Shown here one piece after another: positions 16,111 through 23,344 of a stretch of DNA of 33,702 bases. The notes beneath the pieces are model-generated. The model did no database searches. It was not told the origin of the DNA and saw nothing but the letters and a program-made list of their open reading frames with translations. The translations under genes and the position numbers were made by a program. The stretch is from CAYOLL01 sp964404765 [NCBI: uncultured Gemmatimonadota bacterium] (GTDB lineage Bacteria > 4572-55), in the NCBI GenBank assembly GCA_964404765.1, contig CAYOLL010000061.1, positions 1-33,702 of the forward strand, read 5' to 3'. The first letter of the stretch is position 1; each line of letters opens with the position of its first letter.

Positions 16111-16140
16111 ACTGGATTTGTTCTATGAAAGGCACAAACA

Positions 16141-16332
16141 ATGAAATTCAGTGAACTGGTGCGTTTGCTGGAAAAGAATGGTTTTAAACTCCTCAAGGAA
16201 AAAGGCTCAATCCGTTATTACAAGAAAGACGGCTGGCCGAACCTGGTTCGGGTGGATTTTCATGGCGCGAAAGAAATACCAACCGGCACTTGTCACAAAA
16301 TTCTTAAAGACGCGGGTATCCCGCAATTTTAA
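16141..16332 (+). CDS. hicA: HicA-family mRNA interferase toxin
   Basis: The 63-residue protein is a typical full-length HicA. MKFSELVRLLEKNGFKLLKE is the first helix and strand, GSIRYYKKDG takes the place of the usual GSH-x-x-Y, and VDFHGAKEIPTGTCHKILKD, AGI contains the histidine of the HGxKE motif used in RNA cleavage. HicA is a double-stranded-RNA-binding-fold ribonuclease that blocks translation. GAAAGG about nine bases upstream serves as ribosome binding site and overlaps the stop of the copy C peptide. The hicB gene follows after 11 bases, so this is a complete HicAB module. Confidence 0.92.
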   Translation: MKFSELVRLLEKNGFKLLKEKGSIRYYKKDGWPNLVRVDFHGAKEIPTGTCHKILKDAGIPQF

Positions 16333-16343
16333 AGGAGTTCACG

Positions 16344-16589
16344 ATGATTGATTTACCCTATTCATTGGTTATTGAAGCGACGGAAGAACCGGATTATTTC
16401 GGCTTCTATTCCCCTGATTTGGCCGGATTCAGCGGTATTGGCCATTCCATTGAAGACTGCGTTTATAAAGCCCGCTGGGGCATGAAGGAACACGTTGACC
16501 TGTTGCAGCAAGAAGGCTTGCCCGTTCCGCCCAAAAATCGGCATCCACAAATTGTGGTGCAAAATCAGCCGGATTTGGTGCCGGCTTAA
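16344..16589 (+). CDS. hicB: HicB-family antitoxin
   Basis: The 81-residue protein has the partial RNase-H-like HicB fold: LPYSLVIEATEEPDYFGFYS, PDLAGFSGIGHSIEDCVYKA, then WGMKEHVDLLQQEGLPVPPK. The P-D-L-x-G-F-S/C pattern and the PxPP exit are typical. It neutralises HicA and may repress the operon, although no C-terminal HTH or RHH DNA-binding domain is present at this length. AAAGGAG precedes the ATG at 16344. It is paired with the hicA gene directly upstream. Confidence 0.92.
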   Translation: MIDLPYSLVIEATEEPDYFGFYSPDLAGFSGIGHSIEDCVYKARWGMKEHVDLLQQEGLPVPPKNRHPQIVVQNQPDLVPA

Positions 16590-16635
16590 GTTGCTTATGC
16601 GTAAAACATTAGTGCCGATAACAACCTGTTTGCAG

Positions 16636-16715
16636 ATTGAACTCTGAAAATTGAAGATTAAACGAAAGGCAGGCCCGCTATGACCGACCTGGACATCATC
16701 AACGAAATTGAAAGA
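16636..16715 (+). repeat. Roco-leader repeat, copy D (parent copy)
   Basis: This copy contains ATTGAACTCTGAAAATTGAA, GATTAAACGAAAGGCAGGCC, CGCT and ATGACCGACCTGGACATCAT, and continues in frame into the Roco protein (MTDLDIINEIERKIGIKL). Because it is the only copy attached to a long reading frame, it is probably the parent of copies A-C. Confidence 0.85.
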
Positions 16716-19028
16716 AAAATAGGCATTAAATTAAAGTCAAGCAGAAATGCGTCAATTTCAAGCACAAATCATTATCAACTTGACGAGAGCAATCATGTAA
16801 CTGCCTTGTGCATTAAAGGTGCACGACTTCGTCGGATGCCACGTATTATGTTTGATTTATTGTTTCTGAGAAGAGTAAGCTTTTGGGATAACCAAATCGT
16901 CGAAATTCCATCGGAAATTAAGCAACTCGTGAAATTAGAAGAGTTATGCTTATCTGAAAACCTGTTAACAACATTGCCTGAAGAAATGTACGCATTAAGT
17001 AGCTTGCGAAAGCTGTATCTTGATTGCAACAAATTTTCAGATATTCCAATTAGCATCTCAAGGCTCAAGGAAATGCGCTACCTAAATCTCCGTAAAAATG
17101 TGCTCTCGCAATTTCCGTTGGGTGTTACAGAAATGATTAACCTTGAGGTCTTAAATTTGAGTAGGAACAATCTCAAAGTATTACCCCAAGAAATTTGTCA
17201 ACTCACTAACCTCCAAGTTTTATACCTCAGTAGAAACAATCTAACAAATTTACCATCCGAGCTAATGACTTTGACGAGTTTAAGAGGAGAAACAAAAACC
17301 GGCGTACCACGCTTACTTTTACTGCATAATCCTCTTGAAAATCCACCAATTGATATTGCGATCAAAGGGTTTGATGCAATTTGTCATTGGCTTGAAGTTG
17401 CCAAGAAAAAAGGTTTTCGGGTCAACAACGAGGCCAAGCTGATTCTGGTCGGGCAGGGCGATGTGGGCAAGACCTGCCTGGCCAAGCGGCTGATCTACGA
17501 CACGTTTCAGGCGGAAAACTCCACCAAAGGCATTGACATCATCCAGTGGGACATTCAATCGCCCACGCCGGAGGCCGAGCCGGTGCGGCTCAATGTATGG
17601 GACTTTGGCGGCCAGGAAATCTACCACGCCACGCACCAGTTTTTCCTGACCAAGCGCTCGGTCTATGTGCTGGTCTGGAACGCCCGCAAATCCAAAGATT
17701 ACGAGCATCTCTACTATTGGCTGCACACCATCGAGGCCTTTGGCGAGGACAGCCCGATCATCGTCGTGCTCAGCAAATGTCACGAGCGCGACGACGACCT
17801 GAACATGAAAGACCTGCGCGAACGCTTCCCCCAAATCGTGGAGCTTTACAAGGTGGACAGCGCCGACGGCTGCGGCATCGCCAACCTGCGCGAGGTGGTG
17901 CGCGACATCGCCTGGAACCTGCCGCACATGCGTACGCCCTGGATCGAGCCGTGGCTGCTCACCCGCCGCCAATTGGAAGCCGATGGCCGCGACTGGATCA
18001 ACGAGAAGACCTTTTACGAAGTCTGCTGGGAACACGGTCTGGACGGCAAGCAGGCCAATATTCTGGACGAATATCTGCACGATTTGGGCGTGATTATCCA
18101 CTTCCGCGACCGGCTGGAACTGCGCAACATGGTCGTGCTCAAGCCGGAATGGGCCACCCACGCCGTCTACAAGGTGCTGGACACTCAATCCGTGCGCGAC
18201 CGCGACGGCGTCCTGCTCCACCGCGAGTTGGACAACATTTGGGACCCGCAAATCTACCCGCCGGACATTTATCCGCAACTGCTGCATCTGATGAATCGCT
18301 TCGAACTGGCCTATCCGCTGCCCGACGGCCAGAGCCACCTCGTGGCCGAACTGCTGCCCAGCACTGAGCCGGATTTTGCCTGGGATCACACCGACAACCT
18401 GCGCTTTTACTACCGCTACGACTTCCTGCCCGCCGGAGTCATCACCCGCTTTATCGTGCTGACGCATCATATTCTGGAAACGGCAGAGCTAAATGGTTTC
18501 CAAAAACCCTTAGGGTCTCGTCCGCACGACTTGTGTTGGCGGGAAGGAGCCGTGCTCAACCGCGAAGGTACACGGGCCTACATCAAGGTGGACAAGGTGG
18601 AACGCACCATCGAAATCCGCATCAAAGGCAGCCAGCCGCGCGAGTTGCTGGCCATCATTCGCCATCATTTCGACCACATCAATCGCACCATCAAAAAAGT
18701 CAAAATCACCCAGGAAATTCCCTGCAACTGCACGCCGGACTGCAAAAATGTGTTCAACTATGATCAACTACGTCATGGTGAAAGATTGGGTGAAAAAGAC
18801 GTAAAATGCCTGGTCAGTTGGAAAACAATTTCATTGGAGTCGCTGTTGAACGGCTACGAAAGCAAGCACGATCGGCAAAAATCGCCGCAGGAGTTGGCCG
18901 TCGAAAAAATCACTCGTTTGAAAAAAGCGCACGTCATTGCAGTGGACGAGGCGGAAAAGTTCAGGATCGAACACCAAATTGTCGAATTGGAAGCGGAAAT
19001 TGTGCGGCTGGAAACGTGGTCGCGTTAA
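16680..19028 (+). CDS. Roco-family protein: leucine-rich repeats, Roc GTPase, COR domain
   Basis: The 782-residue protein begins with about eight leucine-rich repeats (residues 40-215, pattern LxxLxLxxNxLxxLP). The Roc Ras-like GTPase (about 250-420) has P-loop GQGDVGKT, G3 WDFGGQE and G4 SKCHERDD in place of NKxD. The COR dimerisation domain (about 440-680) contains LHDLGVIIHFRDR and LKPEWATHAVYKVLD. A Cys-containing region (CNCTPDC) and a C-terminal coiled coil follow. Bacterial Roco proteins are GTP-regulated dimers of mostly unknown role. The LRR half is clearly AT-rich while Roc-COR is GC-rich, so the gene looks like a composite. It sits in the efflux operon, 12 bases before the first ABC ATPase gene. 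Confidence 0.9.
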   Translation: MTDLDIINEIERKIGIKLKSSRNASISSTNHYQLDESNHVTALCIKGARLRRMPRIMFDLLFLRRVSFWDNQIVEIPSEIKQLVKLEELCLSENLLTTLPEEMYALSSLRKLYLDCNKFSDIPISISRLKEMRYLNLRKNVLSQFPLGVTEMINLEVLNLSRNNLKVLPQEICQLTNLQVLYLSRNNLTNLPSELMTLTSLRGETKTGVPRLLLLHNPLENPPIDIAIKGFDAICHWLEVAKKKGFRVNNEAKLILVGQGDVGKTCLAKRLIYDTFQAENSTKGIDIIQWDIQSPTPEAEPVRLNVWDFGGQEIYHATHQFFLTKRSVYVLVWNARKSKDYEHLYYWLHTIEAFGEDSPIIVVLSKCHERDDDLNMKDLRERFPQIVELYKVDSADGCGIANLREVVRDIAWNLPHMRTPWIEPWLLTRRQLEADGRDWINEKTFYEVCWEHGLDGKQANILDEYLHDLGVIIHFRDRLELRNMVVLKPEWATHAVYKVLDTQSVRDRDGVLLHRELDNIWDPQIYPPDIYPQLLHLMNRFELAYPLPDGQSHLVAELLPSTEPDFAWDHTDNLRFYYRYDFLPAGVITRFIVLTHHILETAELNGFQKPLGSRPHDLCWREGAVLNREGTRAYIKVDKVERTIEIRIKGSQPRELLAIIRHHFDHINRTIKKVKITQEIPCNCTPDCKNVFNYDQLRHGERLGEKDVKCLVSWKTISLESLLNGYESKHDRQKSPQELAVEKITRLKKAHVIAVDEAEKFRIEHQIVELEAEIVRLETWSR
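18505..18517. repeat. AACCCTTAGGGTC repeat word inside the Roco gene
   Basis: This 13-base word is identical to one arm of the hairpin at 32866-32900. In the Roco reading frame it lies in the stretch around QKPLGSRPHD (residues about 606-620), a short region that does not resemble the flanking COR sequence. It may be an in-frame repeat insertion. Confidence 0.4.
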
Positions 19029-19040
19029 CTTGGAGTTTGC

Positions 19041-19955
19041 ATGGATAGTTACGCGGTTGAAATAACCCATCTAAACAAATCCTTTGGCCAGATCCAGGCC
19101 GTGCGCGATGTCAGCCTGTCGGTATCGCCGGGCGAGATTTTCGGCCTGGTCGGGCCGGACGGGGCGGGCAAGACCACGCTCATCCGCATGTTGTGCACGA
19201 TCTACCGGCCGGATAGCGGTTCGGCCAGCGTCTTCGGCCACGATGTCGTGCGTCAAGCGGAGGATATTCGGCGGCAGATCGGCTATTTGTCGCAGCGCTT
19301 CAGTCTGTACGGCGATTTGACCGTCAGCGAGAACATTGACTTTTTTGCCGAAATTCACGGTGTGCGCAACTTTGCCGGGCGCAAGCAGGAATTGTTGGAA
19401 TTCATGCGCCTGGATCGTTTTGCCGACCGCCTGGCCGAGCGGCTGTCCGGCGGGATGAAGCAAAAGCTGGCCCTGGCTTGCACGCTGATTCACACGCCGC
19501 AAATCATCTTTTTGGACGAGCCGTCTACGGGCGTGGACCCGGTCTCGCGCCGCGACTTTTGGTGGATCATCTCCAACCTGCAAAAGGACGGCCTGACTAT
19601 TTTCGTCACCACGCCCTACATGGACGAGGCCGAACGCTGTCAGCGCGTGGCCCTGATGAATGCCGGCAGCATTTTGATGTGCGACACGCCGCAGGCCATC
19701 AAAAATACGCTGAACAAGCAATTGATCGAAGTTGTGTGCCGCGATGTGCGTCAGGCGCGGGCGGTCATCCAAAGCTTGCCTGGCGTGACAGAAGTGCAGA
19801 CCTTCGGTGATCGCCTGCACGTGGCCGGGTCGTCGGCCGTGTCTGTCGCTGTCGTCAAAAATGCGCTCAACCAGACCGGCATCGAAGTGGTGGACGCCCG
19901 GTTGATTCCCCCGACGCTGGAAGATGCGTTTATTCATTATCTGCTCAACCCGTAG
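19041..19955 (+). CDS. ABC-2 exporter ATP-binding protein (first)
   Basis: The 304-residue protein is an ABC ATPase of the DrrA/YbhF type. It has Walker A GPDGAGKTT near residue 38, a Q-loop (YLSQRFSLYGDLTV), signature LSGGMKQKLALACTLI near 135 and Walker B with IIFLDEPSTGVDP near 158. The C-terminal extension of about 80 residues is typical of ABC-2 exporters and ends in LEDAFIHYLL. It should energise one of the ABC-2 permeases at 23345-24463 and 25431-26564. It follows the Roco gene by 12 bases and is separated from tolC by an orphan hicB-like gene. YbhF has two fused ATPases, whereas here they are separate genes. Confidence 0.94.
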   Translation: MDSYAVEITHLNKSFGQIQAVRDVSLSVSPGEIFGLVGPDGAGKTTLIRMLCTIYRPDSGSASVFGHDVVRQAEDIRRQIGYLSQRFSLYGDLTVSENIDFFAEIHGVRNFAGRKQELLEFMRLDRFADRLAERLSGGMKQKLALACTLIHTPQIIFLDEPSTGVDPVSRRDFWWIISNLQKDGLTIFVTTPYMDEAERCQRVALMNAGSILMCDTPQAIKNTLNKQLIEVVCRDVRQARAVIQSLPGVTEVQTFGDRLHVAGSSAVSVAVVKNALNQTGIEVVDARLIPPTLEDAFIHYLLNP

Positions 19956-19976
19956 CTTTGAAAGGAGCCTATCGAA

Positions 19977-20186
19977 ATGAAAAGTTTTAATGTGGATTAC
20001 ACAGTTCAAATTTGGCAGGAAGGCAAGCAGTATGTGGCTCATGCCATGCCTTTGGATGTGATGAGTTCCGGTCGTACGCCGGAAGAAGCAAAAACCGCTG
20101 TTGATGAAGCCGTCAATCTATTTCTGAAAACGTTGCTGGATATGGGCACTTTTGATGAAATTATGGAAGAATGTGGTGATAACTGA
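19977..20186 (+). CDS. Orphan HicB-like antitoxin
   Basis: The 69-residue protein reads YTVQIWQEGKQYVAHAMPLD, SSGRTPEEAKTAVDEAVNLF and FDEIMEECG, the pattern of short HicB-like proteins encoded next to hicA. No hicA is present on either side, as tolC starts 22 bases downstream. It ends right after MEECGDN, while related proteins commonly run on for ten or more residues. It may be truncated or an orphan antitoxin. AAAGGAG lies 12 bases before the ATG. Insertion between the ABC and tolC genes follows the pattern of the locus. Confidence 0.78.
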   Translation: MKSFNVDYTVQIWQEGKQYVAHAMPLDVMSSGRTPEEAKTAVDEAVNLFLKTLLDMGTFDEIMEECGDN

Positions 20187-20207
20187 AACTATTTGAGGTT
20201 TATCAAA

Positions 20208-21518
20208 ATGAAGAAGAATTTGCTTTCGTTAATTCTGATAAGTTGCGTTTTACAAGCAACGACAGTGGTTTCCCAAACCCTATCCTTAGACGCCTGCATC
20301 GAAATGGCGCTGAAGAACAACCCCGGCCTGCAAGCCTCGCAAGCTCGCGCGGATGCGGCCCAGGCCAACGCCGTGTATGCCCGACGCCAAAAGCTGGCCG
20401 ACATTTTCACGCGCCTGAGCTACACCCGCCTGAGCGATGCCGATCCCTTTGCGGTGGACACACCCTTTGGCCATTTGGAGATTTCTTCGCCAATTTTGGA
20501 CACTTATTCCGCCAATGCCAGTGCGCAGCAGCCGCTTTTCACCGGCTTTCGACTGAGCCACAACGCCCAACGCGCCGACAACGTGGCGCAGGCGACCGAA
20601 TTTCAAGTGGTGGCCGATCTGGCCGATCTGGCGCTGGAAGTGACCCGCGCTTATTATCAATTGGCGCTGGCCGGATTACAACGGGAATCGCTGCAAAAAT
20701 CCATCGTCGCGCTGGAATCGCACCTGGCCGATGTGCAAAACTTTGAAAAGGGCGGCTTAGCCACGCGCAACGACGCCTTGCAAGCCGAAGTCATGCTGTC
20801 CAACGCCCGCATTCAACTCAATCAAATTGAAAGCCAGCAATACATCGCCCAAAAACGGCTTGATTTGTTAATTAAAGCCCCGCAGCCGGTTTCGATCTCC
20901 GATGATATTAGCATCAAATCCAATCCCAATCCTGATCTCAAAACTTTGCTCGATTTGGCCAATCAAAACCGACCGGAACTCAAAGCCCTGTCCGCGCAAG
21001 CCGCTGCCGCCGATCATGGCGTGGGCGTCGCCAAAAGCGGCTATTACCCCAACTTGTTCGCCGTCGCTTCGCTCAATTATGCCCAACCCAATCAGCGTTA
21101 TCAACCGCTGAAAGAGGAATTTCATACCGATTGGGCGCTTGGCCTGGCCGCGCAATGGACGCCCTTCGATTGGGGTCGCACCAGCCAGCAAGTGGCCGCC
21201 GCCCGGGCCAACGAGCGCCAAGCCAACTGGCAATTGCAACAATTGCAAGACCGCGTGCAACTGGAAGTGATGGACGCCTTTTCCAAAGTCACCGAAACCT
21301 CATCGCGACTGGATTTGGTGGCCACGACCGTATCCCGCGCCGAAGAAAACCTGCGCGTCGCCCGCGACCTCTACAAAGCCGGCATGACCAAAAACTCCGA
21401 CGTTTTGGACGCCGAAAGCAGTTTATTGCAAGCCGAATTGGTTCGCTCGCAGACGCAGATTGAACATGCCATCGCCATCGCTGCGCTGAACCGTGCTGTT
21501 GGGAAACGGGTGGAGTGA
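20208..21518 (+). CDS. TolC-like outer membrane efflux protein
   Basis: The 436-residue protein has a signal peptide (MKKNLLSLILISCVLQATTV, cleavage after VVSQ or nearby) and two outer-membrane-efflux repeats. The first begins LSLDACIEMALKNNPGLQAS and the second begins near LLDLANQNRPELKALSAQAA. Alpha-helical barrel segments are rich in Ala/Gln, and the usual beta-strand sequence YYPNLFAVASLNYAQP is present. It forms the outer-membrane channel for the lipoprotein adaptor and ABC pump of this locus. ATG 20208, preceded by TGAGG, is preferred over the upstream in-frame TTG at 20193. Its stop overlaps the start of the next ABC gene by one base. Confidence 0.93.
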   Translation: MKKNLLSLILISCVLQATTVVSQTLSLDACIEMALKNNPGLQASQARADAAQANAVYARRQKLADIFTRLSYTRLSDADPFAVDTPFGHLEISSPILDTYSANASAQQPLFTGFRLSHNAQRADNVAQATEFQVVADLADLALEVTRAYYQLALAGLQRESLQKSIVALESHLADVQNFEKGGLATRNDALQAEVMLSNARIQLNQIESQQYIAQKRLDLLIKAPQPVSISDDISIKSNPNPDLKTLLDLANQNRPELKALSAQAAAADHGVGVAKSGYYPNLFAVASLNYAQPNQRYQPLKEEFHTDWALGLAAQWTPFDWGRTSQQVAAARANERQANWQLQQLQDRVQLEVMDAFSKVTETSSRLDLVATTVSRAEENLRVARDLYKAGMTKNSDVLDAESSLLQAELVRSQTQIEHAIAIAALNRAVGKRVE

Positions 21519-22438
21519 TGAACGCAATCACCGTTCAAAACTTAACCAAAAAATTCGGCGACTTCACCGCCGTCAACGCCATCAATTTCGAAGTCCGTGC
21601 GGGGGAAATTTTCGGCTTTCTCGGCGCGAATGGAGCGGGCAAGTCCACGGCCATCCGCATGATGTGCGGCTTGCTAGAACCGACATCCGGCACGGCTATT
21701 GTCGGCGGCTACGACGTGGCCAAAGAAACGGAAATGGTCAAGCAATCCATCGGCTACATGTCGCAGAGATTTTCGCTGTATCAGGATATTTCCGCGCTGG
21801 AAAATATCCGCTTCTTCGGTGGCGTGTATGGCCTGCGCGGGCAAAAACTGCGCGACCGGATGGACTGGGCTTTGACCATCGCCAACTTACGCGGCAGCGA
21901 GCGGCGCGTCACCGGCGAACTGCCCGGCGGCGTCAAACAGCGATTGGCCTTAGCCTGCGCCCTGATTCACGAACCGCGCATCGTCTTCCTGGACGAGCCG
22001 ACCGGCGGCGTGGACCCGCTGTCCCGGCGCAGCTTTTGGGAATTGATCCAGGATTTGGCGGCCCAAGGCATAACTATCCTCGTCACCACGCACTTTTTGG
22101 ACGAGGCCGAATATTGCCACGACATCGTGCTGATCAACGCCGGGGAAATCGTGGCCCACGGCTCGCCGCGTCACCTCAAAACCGACTACTTGCCTTATCA
22201 CATTTTGGAATTGGTGACGGATCAACCGTTGGTCGCTTTCAGTTTGTTGCAGGGCCAACCGTTTGTGATCGAGCTGTCCATGTTCGGCCTCAACCTGCAC
22301 GTGGGCGTGGCCGATGTGGACGCCGCCGCGTCGCAACTGCGCCAACTCATGGCCGCCAACAACCTGCTCGTGGAGCGTCTGGAGACGATTCTGCCGTCAT
22401 TGGAAGATGTGTTTATTCATTTGATTGAGAAGAAGTAG
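21518..22438 (+). CDS. ABC-2 exporter ATP-binding protein (second)
   Basis: The 306-residue ATPase has Walker A GANGAGKST, a Q-loop (YMSQRFSLYQDISA), an unusual signature LPGGVKQRLALACALI in place of LSGGQ, and Walker B IVFLDEPTGGVDPLS followed by the H-loop TTHFLDEAE. The extension ends LEDVFIHLIEKK, like that of the first ATPase. The two ATPases are paralogues and may form a heterodimer, matching the two permeases. The TGATG junction with tolC indicates translational coupling; an in-frame GTG at 21515 would extend it by one codon. A Bro-N gene separates it from the permease genes. Confidence 0.94.
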   Translation: MNAITVQNLTKKFGDFTAVNAINFEVRAGEIFGFLGANGAGKSTAIRMMCGLLEPTSGTAIVGGYDVAKETEMVKQSIGYMSQRFSLYQDISALENIRFFGGVYGLRGQKLRDRMDWALTIANLRGSERRVTGELPGGVKQRLALACALIHEPRIVFLDEPTGGVDPLSRRSFWELIQDLAAQGITILVTTHFLDEAEYCHDIVLINAGEIVAHGSPRHLKTDYLPYHILELVTDQPLVAFSLLQGQPFVIELSMFGLNLHVGVADVDAAASQLRQLMAANNLLVERLETILPSLEDVFIHLIEKK

Positions 22439-22495
22439 CTTGGTTTTGTGATTCAATATCGACCTGGCAATCCATAAAATAGAAAGGAATTGTAC

Positions 22496-23335
22496 ATGAA
22501 TAGCAATCAGCAAAACACCGCCATCAAACTTTTCAATGACAAGCAAATCCGCACCCATTGGGATGTGGAGCAGGAAAAATGGTACTTTGCCATAGTTGAT
22601 GTCATTGAGGTTTTGACCGAAAGCATCAATCCAGCAGCCTATTGGCGAAAAATGAAAGAACGCTTAAAAAGTGAGGGAAATGAAACCGTGACAAATTGTC
22701 ACGGTTTGAAAATGAAAGCCGCCGATGGCAAAATGCGCATGACGGACGTGGCCGATACCGAGCAAATGCTGCGGCTGATTCAATCCATTCCGTCTCCCAA
22801 AGCCGAGCCGTTTAAAATGTGGTTAGCTAAAGTCGGGCATGAACGCATTCAAGAAATCGAAGACCCGCAATTGGCGCAGGAACGCATGAAATTGTTATAT
22901 GAGCAAAAAGGCTATCCGCAGGATTGGATAGACAAACGGCTGCGCGGCATGGCCGTTCGGCAAAACTTAACCGACGAATGGAAAGAGCGCGGCATCGAAA
23001 GCGAGAAGGATTACGCCATTTTGACCGCCGAAATTTCCAAAGCCACCTTTGGCCTGACTCCGACCGAATACAAAGAGCTGAAAGGTTTGACCAAAAAGAG
23101 CCAAAACTTGCGCGACCACATGACGGATCTGGAACTGATTTTTACCATGCTGGGTGAGAAAGTCACCACAGAAATTTCCAAGCAGGAAAAGCCGGAGACT
23201 TTTGAGAAGAATACAAACGTGGCCCGGCGAGGCGGACGTGTGGCCGGTCATGCGCGAGAAGAGACCGAGAAAGAATTGGGCAAGAGTGTAGTGACCAACC
23301 GGAATTTTTTGCCGGAAAAGACCGAGAAAAAATAG
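22496..23335 (+). CDS. Bro-N domain protein (BRO family)
   Basis: The 279-residue protein has an N-terminal Bro-N domain: IKLFNDKQIRTHWDVEQEKW, FAIVDVIEVLTES and YWRKMKERL, then MTDVADTEQMLRLIQSIPSP and AEPFKMWLAKVGHERI. The C-terminal part (LTDEWKERGIESEKDYAILT, EISKATFGLTPTEYKELKGL, NLRDHMTDLELIFTMLGE) is shared with widespread bacterial Bro-N proteins. The family includes phage antirepressors and DNA-damage-inducible proteins; the function of these chromosomal copies is unclear. The start at 22496 follows AAAGGA. It stands alone between the ABC ATPase and permease genes and contains a long palindrome at 22683-22707. Confidence 0.88.
   Translation: MNSNQQNTAIKLFNDKQIRTHWDVEQEKWYFAIVDVIEVLTESINPAAYWRKMKERLKSEGNETVTNCHGLKMKAADGKMRMTDVADTEQMLRLIQSIPSPKAEPFKMWLAKVGHERIQEIEDPQLAQERMKLLYEQKGYPQDWIDKRLRGMAVRQNLTDEWKERGIESEKDYAILTAEISKATFGLTPTEYKELKGLTKKSQNLRDHMTDLELIFTMLGEKVTTEISKQEKPETFEKNTNVARRGGRVAGHAREETEKELGKSVVTNRNFLPEKTEKK
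22683..22707. repeat. 25-bp near-perfect palindrome inside the Bro-N gene
   Basis: AAACCGTGACAA, one central base, then TTGTCACGGTTT form a perfect inverted repeat with 12-base arms. It encodes part of ETVTNCHG, a conserved stretch of the protein. It could be an operator or transcript hairpin, or a coincidence of coding. Confidence 0.6.
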
Positions 23336-23344
23336 GGAAATCCT

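Noticed and set aside
14754-16715. Integron with attC sites
   Set aside because: The repeated leaders are not palindromic, show no GTTRRRY/RYYYAAC core pairs, and no integrase gene is visible in the window.
17319-18470. A 383-codon minus-strand frame opposite the Roco gene
   Set aside because: It lies entirely within the GC-rich Roc-COR coding region, which has clear motifs on the plus strand; its composition is that of an antisense shadow.
19071-20042. A 323-codon minus-strand frame
   Set aside because: Antisense to the first ABC ATPase gene; it has no motif.
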